30,589 nucleotides of DNA, from the NCBI GenBank assembly GCA_024654415.1, contig JANLHQ010000030.1:1-30589 (forward strand), written 5' to 3'. Under the pieces are notes generated by a model that was given only the letters and a program-made list of their open reading frames with translations, was not told the DNA's origin and searched no databases. Numbering within the stretch: position 1 is the stretch's first letter; every line of letters starts with the position of its first letter. Shown piece after piece: positions 6,602 to 14,228 of this stretch. A program made the translations under genes and the position numbers. The stretch comes from Candidatus Azambacteria bacterium. GTDB taxonomy: Bacteria > Patescibacteriota > Minisyncoccia > GWC2-36-17 > WO2-46-25.

Positions 6602-7036
6602 TTAGATGTTTTGTATTTTTCTCCAGCGGCGTGCCGCGTGTGAGCGAGCTGTTTCTTTTTCAATTTGTGTGAGAATGTCTGCAAAACTGACATCGTCTTT
6701 GTGAATAAGCCCCTTCTTGATCTCCTCCGCCCTTTTTTTTGCTTCCTCCGCTCTTTCTAGGTTAATCTCTTTTGCAATCTCCGCGGTATCAGCGAGGATT
6801 ACGATCTTATTTCTTAATACCTCGATAAATCCCTTTGAAACAGCAATAATTTCTTTTTCTCCAGATGAAGTTTTTAATTCGATTGTTCCAGGTCTTAAGA
6901 TTGAGACTAATGGAATATGATGAGGGAACACGGTAATTTCTCCTGCCTTCGTAGGGATGGTTGCCTGCAAAACATCTTCCTGGAGCACGATGCGCTCAGG
7001 AGTTACTATTTCAAATCGTATTGTTTTGCTGCTCAT
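6602..7036 (-). CDS. atpC: F1 ATP synthase subunit epsilon
   Basis: 144 residues, the normal length. The N-terminal beta-sandwich carries the family pattern (IRFEIVTPERIVLQEDV, then TKAGEITVFPHHIPLVSILRPG), and the C-terminal helical hairpin (EINLERAEEAKKRAEEIKKG) is present. Epsilon couples the rotor to the c-ring and can inhibit ATP hydrolysis. It is the last gene of the minus-strand operon, 14 bases after atpD, followed by the strong terminator at 6561-6594. Confidence 0.95.
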   Translation of the reverse strand: MSSKTIRFEIVTPERIVLQEDVLQATIPTKAGEITVFPHHIPLVSILRPGTIELKTSSGEKEIIAVSKGFIEVLRNKIVILADTAEIAKEINLERAEEAKKRAEEIKKGLIHKDDVSFADILTQIEKETARSHAARRWRKIQNI

Positions 7037-7050
7037 AAATATTTTTTTGC

Positions 7051-8430
7051 CTATTTTTTAGATACAACATCTTCAATGCCGCCTTTCATATAGAAGTCGC
7101 CTTCGCTCTTATCGTCGTGCTTCCCCTCCAAGATCTCTTTAAACCCAGTGATAGTGTCTTTTAGTTTTACATACTTACCAGGAGACCCAGTAAATGTTTC
7201 AGCAACGAAGAATGGTTGTGATAAAAATCTCTGAATTTTTCTTGCGCGCGCCACGGTGAGTTTATCGCTATCCGATAATTCTTCCATGCCTAAAATTGCG
7301 ATAATATCTTGCAGATCTTTATATCTTTGTAATACTTTTTGAACACCACGCGCAACCTGATAATGCTCGTCGCTTACGATCTTTGGATCAAGGATAATGG
7401 AAGAAGAATCCAGCGGGTCTACAGCTGGGTAAATACCTAGCTCAGATAGGCCACGGGAAAGCACTACGGTTGAATCAAGATGCGCAAACGTAGTCGCTGG
7501 AGCGGGATCGGTAAGGTCGTCGGCGGGGACATATACCGCTTGAATCGAAGTGATCGATCCTTTGTTCGTTGATGTAATTCGCTCTTGCAACTCACCCATT
7601 TCAGTGGCGAGCGTCGGCTGATATCCTACTGCCGAAGGCATACGCCCAAGCAGGGTAGAAACCTCTGAGCCTGCTTGTGTGAAGCGGAAAATATTATCAA
7701 CGAAAAAAAGCACGTCCTGGTTTTTTTCGTCACGGAAATATTCAGCCATAGAAAGCGCGGTCAGCGCGACGCGTGCACGGGCACCTGGCGGTTCGTTCAT
7801 CTGCCCAAAGACCATGGCGAGCTTATCGAGTACTTTTGCATCCTTCATTTCATGATAGAGATCGTTCCCTTCTCTTGTTCGCTCTCCTACGCCGGCAAAA
7901 ACCGAAACCCCACCGTGCGCTTTTGCAATATTATTGATCAGCTCTTGGATGATCACGGTTTTTCCTACGCCCGCTCCTCCGAATAGACCGACTTTTCCGC
8001 CTTTCAGGATGGGGCAGATAAGGTCGATAACTTTAATACCTGTTTCCAATATTTCTGTTTCTGTTGATTGGTCGGTAAAGAGGGGTGCCGCTCTGTGAAT
8101 GGGATATCGCGTTTCTGTCTTTGGATCTGGTAGCCCGTCGATCGGATTTCCTAACACATCAAAAATACGTCCTAATGTTTTTTCGCCGACTGGCGCGCTA
8201 ATAAGATTTCCTGTATTGATCACTGTATCACCTCGTTTGAGCCCGTCTGTTGAGGTCATCGCGATAGTTCGTACCACCTGTGAACCTATGTGTTGCTGGG
8301 CTTCCAGAACTATTTTCTTACCCTTGTAGTCAATTTCAAGCGCCGTAAAAATCGCCGGCAACTCACCCTCGAATGTCACATCGACCACTGCCCCAATTAT
8401 TTGTTTTACTGTACCCGATTTCTTTTCCAT
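7051..8430 (-). CDS. atpD: F1 ATP synthase subunit beta (catalytic)
   Basis: 459 residues read from ATG at 8430 (MEKKSGTVKQIIG aligns with other beta subunits; an extension to 8496 would overlap the gamma gene and is unlikely). The P-loop GGAGVGKT is at 151-158, GERTREGNDLYHEM follows with the catalytic Glu and Arg, and the DELSEED region appears as MEELSDSDK. Beta carries the catalytic nucleotide sites that make ATP from ADP and phosphate. The C-terminus shows the usual FxVAE-F-G-PGKYV segment. No Shine-Dalgarno sequence, so coupling to the upstream gene is likely. Confidence 0.97.
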   Translation of the reverse strand: MEKKSGTVKQIIGAVVDVTFEGELPAIFTALEIDYKGKKIVLEAQQHIGSQVVRTIAMTSTDGLKRGDTVINTGNLISAPVGEKTLGRIFDVLGNPIDGLPDPKTETRYPIHRAAPLFTDQSTETEILETGIKVIDLICPILKGGKVGLFGGAGVGKTVIIQELINNIAKAHGGVSVFAGVGERTREGNDLYHEMKDAKVLDKLAMVFGQMNEPPGARARVALTALSMAEYFRDEKNQDVLFFVDNIFRFTQAGSEVSTLLGRMPSAVGYQPTLATEMGELQERITSTNKGSITSIQAVYVPADDLTDPAPATTFAHLDSTVVLSRGLSELGIYPAVDPLDSSSIILDPKIVSDEHYQVARGVQKVLQRYKDLQDIIAILGMEELSDSDKLTVARARKIQRFLSQPFFVAETFTGSPGKYVKLKDTITGFKEILEGKHDDKSEGDFYMKGGIEDVVSKK

Positions 8431-8455
8431 ACTATTTGTAATAAGAATATATGAA

Positions 8456-9427
8456 TTATTTAGTAAGTGCTTCTGCTCCCGCTGAAATTTCTGCAATTTC
8501 CGCTGTAATCGTTGCCTGACGCGCTTTGTTATAAAATAAGGTTAACTCTTGGACCATATCAGAAGCTGCTTCATTGGCTTTATGCATCGCGGCCATGCGG
8601 GCACTGTGCTCAGATGCGTTTGATTCAAGGAGTGCCTGGTATAGCTGGATTTCTATTAGCCTCGGAATCATTTCATTTAAAACTTCTTCCGGGCTTGGTT
8701 CAAAGACGTATTCATATTTGAATTTGCCGGATCGTAAATGCTCGTTTTCTCTTTTGTCTATAAAATCCTTTCCTACCCCAACGCGCGTATCCTCTCCCAT
8801 AACGCCAAGATGAGTATTTTCTTCCAGCGTAGTATCAATGGGGAGGAGCTGTTTCACGCGGGGGACCTGGGTTGACGCGCTTACAAAGTCGGTATAGGCA
8901 ACCATGATCTTGTCGTATGTGTGTGCCAAGAATTCGCTGATAGCCATTTCAGCAACAGGGACAACTTCTTTAAATTCTGGCAGGAGATCTGGCTTTGGGA
9001 AGTCTGCCGCGATGTTATAGCCAAAATTACGGTAGATGCTCGCCCCCTTTTTCCCCATAAGAATAAAGTCGGTATCAATCTCTTTTCCATCAACTCCTTT
9101 GTGTTTGGCAATTGACCCTCGAACTTTCTGTATGAGTGTGGTATTAAATCCTCCGCACAAGCCACGGTTGGATGCAATAAGTATAATGGCTATTTTCTTG
9201 ACTGTTTTTGGTTTTGCCAAAAGAGGGTGTGGTGTCAGCGTGCCATTTAAAGAGTGTGCTAAATTGAGAATAGTTTCCCAACTTAAATTAGCATATGTTC
9301 GCGTGCGCAAAACAGCTTCAACTGCCTTACGCATTTTTGCCGCAGCCACCATTTCCATCGCTCTCGTAACTTTTTGGGTGTTGCTGACGGATCGTATCCT
9401 TGATTTTATTTCTTTTGTTTTTGCCAT
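8456..9427 (-). CDS. atpG: F1 ATP synthase subunit gamma
   Basis: 323 residues, longer than the ~287 of E. coli; the extra length lies mainly in the middle (around residues 195-235, GVGKDFIDKRENEHLRSGKF). The N-terminal shaft helix (KEIKSRIRSVSNTQKVTRAMEMVAAAKM) and the C-terminal helix ending with NKARQATITAEIAEI are well conserved. Gamma is the central rotating stalk that drives conformational change in beta. It lies between atpA and atpD in the standard order. Confidence 0.96.
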   Translation of the reverse strand: MAKTKEIKSRIRSVSNTQKVTRAMEMVAAAKMRKAVEAVLRTRTYANLSWETILNLAHSLNGTLTPHPLLAKPKTVKKIAIILIASNRGLCGGFNTTLIQKVRGSIAKHKGVDGKEIDTDFILMGKKGASIYRNFGYNIAADFPKPDLLPEFKEVVPVAEMAISEFLAHTYDKIMVAYTDFVSASTQVPRVKQLLPIDTTLEENTHLGVMGEDTRVGVGKDFIDKRENEHLRSGKFKYEYVFEPSPEEVLNEMIPRLIEIQLYQALLESNASEHSARMAAMHKANEAASDMVQELTLFYNKARQATITAEIAEISAGAEALTK

Positions 9428-9472
9428 ACGCGCATGGGGGACTCTAAGACCGTTCTTTATTTACAAAAGTGG

Positions 9473-10984
9473 CTATTGCAGTGTTGATTTATAATCAGAA
9501 AGAAGTGCTTTCATTTTATTTTCAAGCTCCTCGTTAAATTCGCTTGTAACAATGTGGCGTAGCGTTTCTTTGCCTGCCGTTTCTGCGTATTGATGCAATC
9601 CTTTTTCAAATTGTATGACATCTTCAACTGCAACATCATCGACAAATCCATTAATGACCGCGTAAAAAATCAAAATTTGGTTGGCTACCGAGAGTGGTGA
9701 ATATTGATCTTGTTTTAAGATCTCGCTTAATCTCTTCCCCCGCTCCAATTTTGCTTTGGTTTCTGCATCGAGGTCTGACCCAAATTGGGCAAATGCGGCA
9801 AGCTCGCGGTATTGTGCGGCCTCTAACCTCATTTTTCCAGCAACCTTTTTCATTGCTTTAACCTGTGCCGAGCTTCCTACGCGGGACACGGAAAGACCCG
9901 CATTTATCGCCGGTCGATTTCCTTTGTAAAATGAATCCGGTTCCAGATAAATCTGTCCATCGGTAATGGAAATAACATTGGTAGGAATATATGCCGAAAC
10001 ATCGCCTGCCTGCGTTTCAATAATCGGCAGTGCAGTAATAGAGCCACCACCATGTTCTTTATTTAATCGGCATGCGCGTTCAAGTAGGCGAGAGTGAAGA
10101 TAAAAGACATCTCCCGGGTACGCTTCGCGTCCGGGCGGTCTTCGTAGCAAGAGTGATATTTCGCGATATGCAACAGCATGTTTTGATAGGTCGTCGTATA
10201 TGATCAAAACGTCTTCACCCTTATCTAAGAAGTATTCGGCTAAAGCAGTGCCTGCATAAGGGGCTATATATAGTAATGAAGCAGGATCTGATGCACTTGC
10301 CAAAACAATCGTTGTGTAGTCCATCGCCCCATGTTTTTTTAAACGAGCAACGATGCTCGCTATCTTTGATTCTTTTTGACCGATAGCGACATATACGCAC
10401 TTCATGTTTTGCCCTTTTTGATTGATGATTGTATCAATGGCGATGGCGGTTTTTCCGATCTGTCTGTCGCCGATGATTAATTCTCGCTGTCCTCGCCCGA
10501 TAGGAATCATAGCATCGATCGCTTTAATACCCGTTTGTACCGGTTGATTTACTGATTGTCGCGCGATGACGCCTGGGGCGATCTTCTCGATCGGATAAAA
10601 CGTACGTGCTTCAATCGTACCTTTGCCATCAAGCGCTTCGCCCAAAGGATCAATGACCCGCCCGATCATTGCTTCACCAACAGGAACTTCCAAGATCCTT
10701 CCTGATGCGGTCGCTTCGTCTCCTTCCTTGATCTCGAAATAATCGCCCAAAATAATGGCGCCCACGCTGTCTTCTTCGAGGTTCAGCACGACACCACGCA
10801 CCGATCCTTTTTTATTTTTAAATTCGATCATTTCCGACATTGCGACATTCGAAAGGCCGGACAGCTTCACGATTCCGTCGCCGACGGAAATGACCTTCCC
10901 CATGTTTTTTGCCGGGGAGCTCGTTTCATGAGCGGCAATGCTTTTTTTGATTTGTTCAATAATGAAATCTTTAGTGGTCGCCAT
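9473..10984 (-). CDS. atpA: F1 ATP synthase subunit alpha
   Basis: 503 residues from ATG at 10984, one base after the atpH TAG; the frame can be read back to 11002 but that overlaps atpH. The P-loop GDRQIGKT is at 172-179 (most alpha subunits have QTGKT, so Ile replaces Thr). A DVLIIYDDLSKHAVAYREISLLLRRPPGREAYPG-like Walker B region carries the SLLLRRPPGR motif. Alpha forms the hexamer with beta and holds the non-catalytic nucleotide sites. Confidence 0.97.
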   Translation of the reverse strand: MATTKDFIIEQIKKSIAAHETSSPAKNMGKVISVGDGIVKLSGLSNVAMSEMIEFKNKKGSVRGVVLNLEEDSVGAIILGDYFEIKEGDEATASGRILEVPVGEAMIGRVIDPLGEALDGKGTIEARTFYPIEKIAPGVIARQSVNQPVQTGIKAIDAMIPIGRGQRELIIGDRQIGKTAIAIDTIINQKGQNMKCVYVAIGQKESKIASIVARLKKHGAMDYTTIVLASASDPASLLYIAPYAGTALAEYFLDKGEDVLIIYDDLSKHAVAYREISLLLRRPPGREAYPGDVFYLHSRLLERACRLNKEHGGGSITALPIIETQAGDVSAYIPTNVISITDGQIYLEPDSFYKGNRPAINAGLSVSRVGSSAQVKAMKKVAGKMRLEAAQYRELAAFAQFGSDLDAETKAKLERGKRLSEILKQDQYSPLSVANQILIFYAVINGFVDDVAVEDVIQFEKGLHQYAETAGKETLRHIVTSEFNEELENKMKALLSDYKSTLQ

Positions 10985-10985
10985 A

Positions 10986-11387
10986 CTATTGTTTAATTGC
11001 ACTGATTAAATCGCTGATCTTTGTTTTTACGCTGTAGTCGAGTACCGTGTCTTCGTATCTGATCACCATTCCCCCTAAAACATCGCCGTCGATCTTTTCT
11101 TGTATTTCCACCGCGCGTGCTCCCGACTGCTTCAGTAAAAACGCTTCCAGCGAGTCGCGAGTGTCGTTGCCCAGTTTTTTTGCAGTAGTGATCTCTGACG
11201 TAATAATCTTGTGTTCTTTGTTCCACAGCGCTGAAAACGCCGCGATGACCTTATCTGCCTTTGCGGTGTCGTTGTTTTTGGCAAGCAACGCGACAAAAGC
11301 ATCTATGATAGGGGCGATTTCCGCTCCTTGCTTGTTGTGAAGCGCTTGGAGCAGTCCCGTTGCGTAGAGTTTCGGAGTGATCCTCAT
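10986..11387 (-). CDS. atpH: F1 ATP synthase subunit delta (short OSCP-like form)
   Basis: 133 residues against ~175 in most bacteria. The C-terminal part is typical (VEIQEKIDGDVLGGMVIRYEDTVLDYSVKTKI, matching the conserved GG-x3-x-R-ID-G segment), while the N-terminal helical bundle that grips alpha is shortened. Identified by this tail and by its place between atpF and atpA. Delta joins the peripheral stalk to F1. The start at 11387 lies four bases after the atpF stop. Confidence 0.88.
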   Translation of the reverse strand: MRITPKLYATGLLQALHNKQGAEIAPIIDAFVALLAKNNDTAKADKVIAAFSALWNKEHKIITSEITTAKKLGNDTRDSLEAFLLKQSGARAVEIQEKIDGDVLGGMVIRYEDTVLDYSVKTKISDLISAIKQ

Positions 11388-11391
11388 ATTC

Positions 11392-11883
11392 TTATTTATG
11401 ACGTATCATGTCAGCAATCATTGCCTTGTCCTTTTCGCTGTCCATCTTCTCTCCCGTGATCTTTTCGAGCGCGAGCGCAATCACATCAGCGATCTCGGCT
11501 TTTACTTCTTTGAGTGTTTGCGTTTTTTCCGCCACTATTTTTTCTCGTTCTTTTGCGATGATCGCGGCAATTTCGTCTTTTGCCTGCTTTACCTTCTCTT
11601 CTTTTCCCTGTTCCGCTAATTCATGCGCCTTGGTGATGATGGTGTTTGCCTCTTTTTTCGCGTCAATGATGATCGCGCTTTTTTCCGCATCCGCCGCTCG
11701 CAGCTGCGCCTCCGCTTTCTCCGCCATTGTTATGCCGCTTGCGATCTTTCGCTTCCGGTCCTCGAGGAATGTAAAGATCGGCTTATAGCCAACCTTGTAC
11801 AAAACAAAAAACAGTATCGCGAAATTCACGAGCTGCGCGAGCAGTATCTTGTAATCTATGCCAAATGCCTGCAGAAGTTCCAT
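11392..11883 (-). CDS. atpF: Fo ATP synthase subunit b
   Basis: 163 residues: one N-terminal membrane helix (QLVNFAILFFVLYKV), the conserved PI-x-F-L-E-DR-KRKI start of the stalk, then a long Lys/Glu/Ala-rich coiled coil to the C-terminus. The b dimer is the peripheral stalk. Normal length and position after atpE. Confidence 0.94.
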   Translation of the reverse strand: MELLQAFGIDYKILLAQLVNFAILFFVLYKVGYKPIFTFLEDRKRKIASGITMAEKAEAQLRAADAEKSAIIIDAKKEANTIITKAHELAEQGKEEKVKQAKDEIAAIIAKEREKIVAEKTQTLKEVKAEIADVIALALEKITGEKMDSEKDKAMIADMIRHK

Positions 11884-11900
11884 AAATGCAAAAACTTTTT

Positions 11901-12128
11901 TTAGCCGAACAAAATGATTAATGCGATAACCAAGGCGTAAATACCGGTCGATTCGGTGATCGCCATCGTTACGAACATGACCGGGGTGATCTTGCTGCTT
12001 GCTTCAGGGTTTCGCCCGATCGCTTCCATTGCCTTTGAGGCGATGATGCCTTCCCCGAGCGCAGGACCAATTGCGCCCAACCCGATCGCCAAACCCGCCG
12101 CTATCGCCTTCAATGCTTCTGTCTCCAT
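11901..12128 (-). CDS. atpE: Fo ATP synthase subunit c with Na+-type ion site
   Basis: 75 residues in a two-helix hairpin with the conserved polar loop (GRNPEA). The ion site shows Glu26 in helix 1 (ALGEG) and Glu59-Ser60-Thr61 plus Tyr64 in helix 2 (TESTGIY). Glu59/Ser60/Tyr64 match the Na+ ligands known from Ilyobacter and Fusobacterium rings (Glu65/Ser66/Tyr70), and Glu26 sits 33 residues earlier, where Fusobacterium nucleatum has a second carboxylate (Glu32). The rotor is therefore predicted to carry Na+; in vivo ion use is inference. Confidence 0.96.
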   Translation of the reverse strand: METEALKAIAAGLAIGLGAIGPALGEGIIASKAMEAIGRNPEASSKITPVMFVTMAITESTGIYALVIALIILFG

Positions 12129-12166
12129 ATTTTTTCTGTTACTTATTAATTATTTAACTACTATTA

Positions 12167-12928
12167 CTACATTGATGCCTGCTCCACAAGTTCATCCGCT
12201 TCTATTTCCGAAGCCAATGTTATGAATACTAGGGTCAATGTAGAAAATACGAATGCTTGCACGATTGCCGTCATCACTCCTAAAAACATGAACGGAAGAG
12301 GAGCAATGAAAGGAACAAGGAAAAGAATCACTGCGCCAAGCACCTCTCCGGCAAATATATTGCCAAAAAGACGGAAGGATAGCGAAAGCACCTTTGCCAA
12401 CTCGCCGACGATATTCATAAGTCCGAGAAAGAATTTCAGTGGACTTTGGAAATTCAGGAATTTTCCCAAGTATCCGAACGGGCCGTGCATCATGACCGCC
12501 ACTATTTGAACGACGAAAACAGAGATCAGCGTTAAAACAAGCACCATGCTGTAGTCTGCAAGCGCAGCCCTGAAAAGCGGGGTGCCCGCCCCTCCTTCAT
12601 TATATAAGGTTACCGCTGATTGCCCCGGAACATAGGTGAATACATTGGCGGCAAGGATGAAAAGAAACAGTGTGGCGAACAAAGGAAAAACCTTTTTTGC
12701 CTTTTCTTCCGTTCCAATGACCGATCTGACGAACGAAAAACCCTCTTCTACCAGTATTTCCGCGCAGTTTTGAAGCGTGCCCGGAATCGTTTTTAGAGAA
12801 AAACGCACGAGAAACGCAATACTTATCAAGAACGCGCTGATAAACAGCGACCATAGCAAAGAATTGGTCATAGGAAAGGATCCTATATAAAACAATACAT
12901 CTGGAGCAATGGAGATCTCTAATTCCAT
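12167..12928 (-). CDS. atpB: Fo ATP synthase subunit a
   Basis: 253 residues with five to six membrane helices. The essential stator Arg is Arg186 in LSLSFRLFGNIFAGEVL, and the conserved GELAKVLSLS lead and C-terminal FVFSTLTLVFITLASE helix are present. Subunit a forms the ion half-channels facing the c-ring. It begins six bases after the atpI/Z stop, with no Shine-Dalgarno sequence. Confidence 0.95.
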   Translation of the reverse strand: MELEISIAPDVLFYIGSFPMTNSLLWSLFISAFLISIAFLVRFSLKTIPGTLQNCAEILVEEGFSFVRSVIGTEEKAKKVFPLFATLFLFILAANVFTYVPGQSAVTLYNEGGAGTPLFRAALADYSMVLVLTLISVFVVQIVAVMMHGPFGYLGKFLNFQSPLKFFLGLMNIVGELAKVLSLSFRLFGNIFAGEVLGAVILFLVPFIAPLPFMFLGVMTAIVQAFVFSTLTLVFITLASEIEADELVEQASM

Positions 12929-12934
12929 AAATGG

Positions 12935-13201
12935 TTATTTTCGGTCGTTTTCAGTGATTTTATGCGTTACTTGCTCTTCATCCAGCTTTTTAAGCAGGGT
13001 TCGTATCTTGAAAAACTGGAGAACGCCTGTTGCGACGAAAGCGATACCGACGCCAACGAATAGTAATGTCTTTCCACCGCCCAGATATTTACTGAGAAAG
13101 TATCCTGCGCCGCCAAAAACGATCAGCGGCCCTATGATAGAAGCGGTGGAGTATGCCGTGATTGATATCGCAAGTTTTCTCATGTCGTTTGGAGGGGTCA
13201 T
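12935..13201 (-). CDS. AtpI/AtpZ-like small membrane protein (ATPase gene 1)
   Basis: 88 residues from ATG at 13201 (a TTG at 13216 would add five residues). Two membrane helices with the family's AYSTASIIGPLIVFGGAGYFLSKYLGGG pattern, then a charged tail. Proteins of this family precede atpB in many operons and help assemble the c-ring or move Mg2+; the exact role is debated. It is the first gene of the ATP synthase operon. Confidence 0.8.
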   Translation of the reverse strand: MTPPNDMRKLAISITAYSTASIIGPLIVFGGAGYFLSKYLGGGKTLLFVGVGIAFVATGVLQFFKIRTLLKKLDEEQVTHKITENDRK

Positions 13202-13262
13202 CGAGCTTGTCGTCAACGAAATTAAGCAATTATTTGCCTTTTTTATTCATTAAGACGCAAAC

Positions 13263-13291
13263 ATAGTACACTAGGATCACAAAAGATGCAA
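13263..13291 (-). promoter_or_regulatory. ATP synthase operon promoter
   Basis: Minus strand TTGCAT (13291-13286), 17-nt spacer, TACTAT (13268-13263), with TG directly before the -10. It is about 60 bases before the first gene and is the only good promoter seen ahead of the nine-gene unit. Confidence 0.6.
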
Positions 13292-13343
13292 GACACCCGA
13301 TTTTTTTAAAAAGCGGTCCATGGCATGTTTTCCCACTAAAAAC

Positions 13344-13371
13344 AAAAGAAGCCCTTCACAGAGCTTCTTTT
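13344..13371. terminator. Terminator of the DUF302 gene
   Basis: A 9-bp stem (13344-13352 with 13363-13371); on the minus strand it is followed by a T-rich run, ending the DUF302 gene just upstream of the ATP synthase promoter. Confidence 0.65.
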
Positions 13372-13378
13372 TCAAAAA

Positions 13379-13762
13379 CTATTGTGCGTTATTGATGATA
13401 TTTTGAATAATACGGTCAATCTCTTGTGGCGCATCGCCAAGATCGGCCTCCGGGAAAAATTGCGGCAAGATGATCGGGCGCATACCGGAAATAAAGGTCT
13501 GCCCGTCTTTCACATACACATTTATTTTGCAGGGCATGCAAAGGCCGATCTTTATGTCGGCGTTCAGAAATGCATTGGCGTACGCGGCACTGCAAAACTC
13601 AATGATCTTAAACGGCTCCCTTTGAAATCCTTTTTCACCTAATGTTTTTTGCACATCGTGGACATGCAAGACCCGCATGTTCGCTCCCGCGACCTCGTCT
13701 TGTACGCGCTGGACCGCTTCATCAAAAGTTCTGTCGGTTGGCGTGGTATAGTCAAATTCCAT
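13379..13762 (-). CDS. DUF302 domain protein
   Basis: 127 residues from ATG at 13762 (MEFDYTTPTDRTFDEAV is the usual DUF302 start; a TTG-initiated extension to 13843 adds an atypical basic tail). The conserved IIEFCSAAYANAFL and the GLCMPCKINVYVKDGQTFISGMRP block are both clear. DUF302 proteins are small cytoplasmic alpha/beta proteins of unknown function. The pair Cys102/Cys105 region (CMPC) could bind metal or be redox-active. Single-gene unit with its own terminator. Confidence 0.8.
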   Translation of the reverse strand: MEFDYTTPTDRTFDEAVQRVQDEVAGANMRVLHVHDVQKTLGEKGFQREPFKIIEFCSAAYANAFLNADIKIGLCMPCKINVYVKDGQTFISGMRPIILPQFFPEADLGDAPQEIDRIIQNIINNAQ

Positions 13763-13834
13763 AGTTTTTATTAAAAAGTTAAGTTGGTCCTGTACGTTCG
13801 CGCTGGCGCGCTTTAGTTTGTTCTGAAAAACCCC

Positions 13835-13935
13835 CTTCGACAAGCTCAGGGCATTCGCCTTCTTTTCGCGATTTAATTGTTTTATTCAAATGAAGCTGGT
13901 CGAAGACCATGAGCGAAGGTCTGAGTTTATCGAAG
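13835..13935. repeat. Inverted pair of a CTGAGYTTRTCGAAG element
   Basis: CTGAGCTTGTCGAAG on the minus strand (13849-13835) and CTGAGTTTATCGAAG on the plus strand (13921-13935) differ at two of 15 positions. Further GTCGAAG and GTCGAA words lie between and beyond. It looks like a dispersed intergenic repeat. This region (13763-14070) holds no gene; the rest of it is tRNA-derived sequence described below. Confidence 0.5.
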
Positions 13936-13949
13936 ACTGGAGTCGAATG

Positions 13950-13967
13950 GTCGGGGTGCTGGGAATT
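13950..13967 (-). repeat. Direct copy of tRNA-Pro 3' end
   Basis: An exact 18-bp copy of 14072-14089, the acceptor strand and T-arm half of tRNA-Pro plus one flanking base, in the same orientation 122 bp downstream of the gene. Confidence 0.8.
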
Positions 13968-13980
13968 CCCTCTGGGCCGG

Positions 13981-14010
13981 GGTTGCGCTATGCACGCATA
14001 GAGCGCAACC
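13981..14010. repeat. Strong hairpin between the tRNA-Pro 3' copies
   Basis: GGTTGCGCTA (13981-13990) pairs with the complementary run ending at 14010; a 9-bp GC-rich stem (GGTTGCGCT / AGCGCAACC, allowing one shifted pair) with a short palindromic loop region. It has no T-run, so it is not a typical terminator. Confidence 0.5.
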
Positions 14011-14011
14011 C

Positions 14012-14022
14012 TTCAATTCCCA
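14012..14022 (-). repeat. Inverted copy of tRNA-Pro T-arm
   Basis: TTCAATTCCCA on the plus strand is the inverse of TGGGAATTGAA at 14082-14092 within the tRNA-Pro T-arm. It can fold back on the tRNA 3' half. Confidence 0.6.
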
Positions 14023-14072
14023 TCGCGCGCAAAGCAGTTTGCGCGCTTCACCTCTCCTTCGCTCTCGTTCAG

Positions 14073-14143
14073 TCGGGGTGCTGGGAATTGAACCCAGTCT
14101 ACCTGTTCCCAAAACAGGCGTACTACCGGTATACGACACCCCG
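14073..14143 (-). tRNA. tRNA-Pro (anticodon UGG)
   Basis: Acceptor CGGGGTG/CACCCCG with the C1-G72 pair typical of tRNA-Pro, anticodon stem CCTGT/ACAGG with loop TTTGGGA (anticodon TGG, G37), T-arm CTGGG-TTCAATT-CCCAG. CCA is not encoded (ACT follows). A promoter lies at 14186-14158. The 3' flank carries an inverted and a direct copy of this tRNA's own end. Confidence 0.95.
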
Positions 14144-14157
14144 AGGTAGTACACTAC

Positions 14158-14186
14158 AGTATGCACAATAATATATGTTTTGTAAA
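14158..14186 (-). promoter_or_regulatory. tRNA-Pro promoter
   Basis: Minus strand TTTACA (14186-14181), 17-nt spacer, CATACT (14163-14158), ending about 15 bases before the mature 5' end. Confidence 0.5.
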
Positions 14187-14209
14187 TTGTAAGACTTCTC
14201 GGGGAGGTA

Positions 14210-14218
14210 TGGTATAAT
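14210..14218 (+). promoter_or_regulatory. Extended -10 promoter of the histidine kinase
   Basis: TG-G-TATAAT (14210-14218), ten bases before ATG at 14229, with no convincing -35. This implies a leaderless or nearly leaderless message. Confidence 0.6.
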
Positions 14219-14228
14219 GTGTATACAT

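Noticed and set aside
13763..13843. TTG-started N-terminal extension of the DUF302 protein
   Set aside because: The extension lies on a dispersed repeat and lacks a ribosome site; DUF302 proteins normally begin at the ATG chosen.
13950..14143. Attachment sites of an integrated element at tRNA-Pro
   Set aside because: The 18-bp direct repeats look like attL/attR, but only about 100 bp lie between them, with no integrase, and the inverted copy of the local tRNA is not explained by integration.
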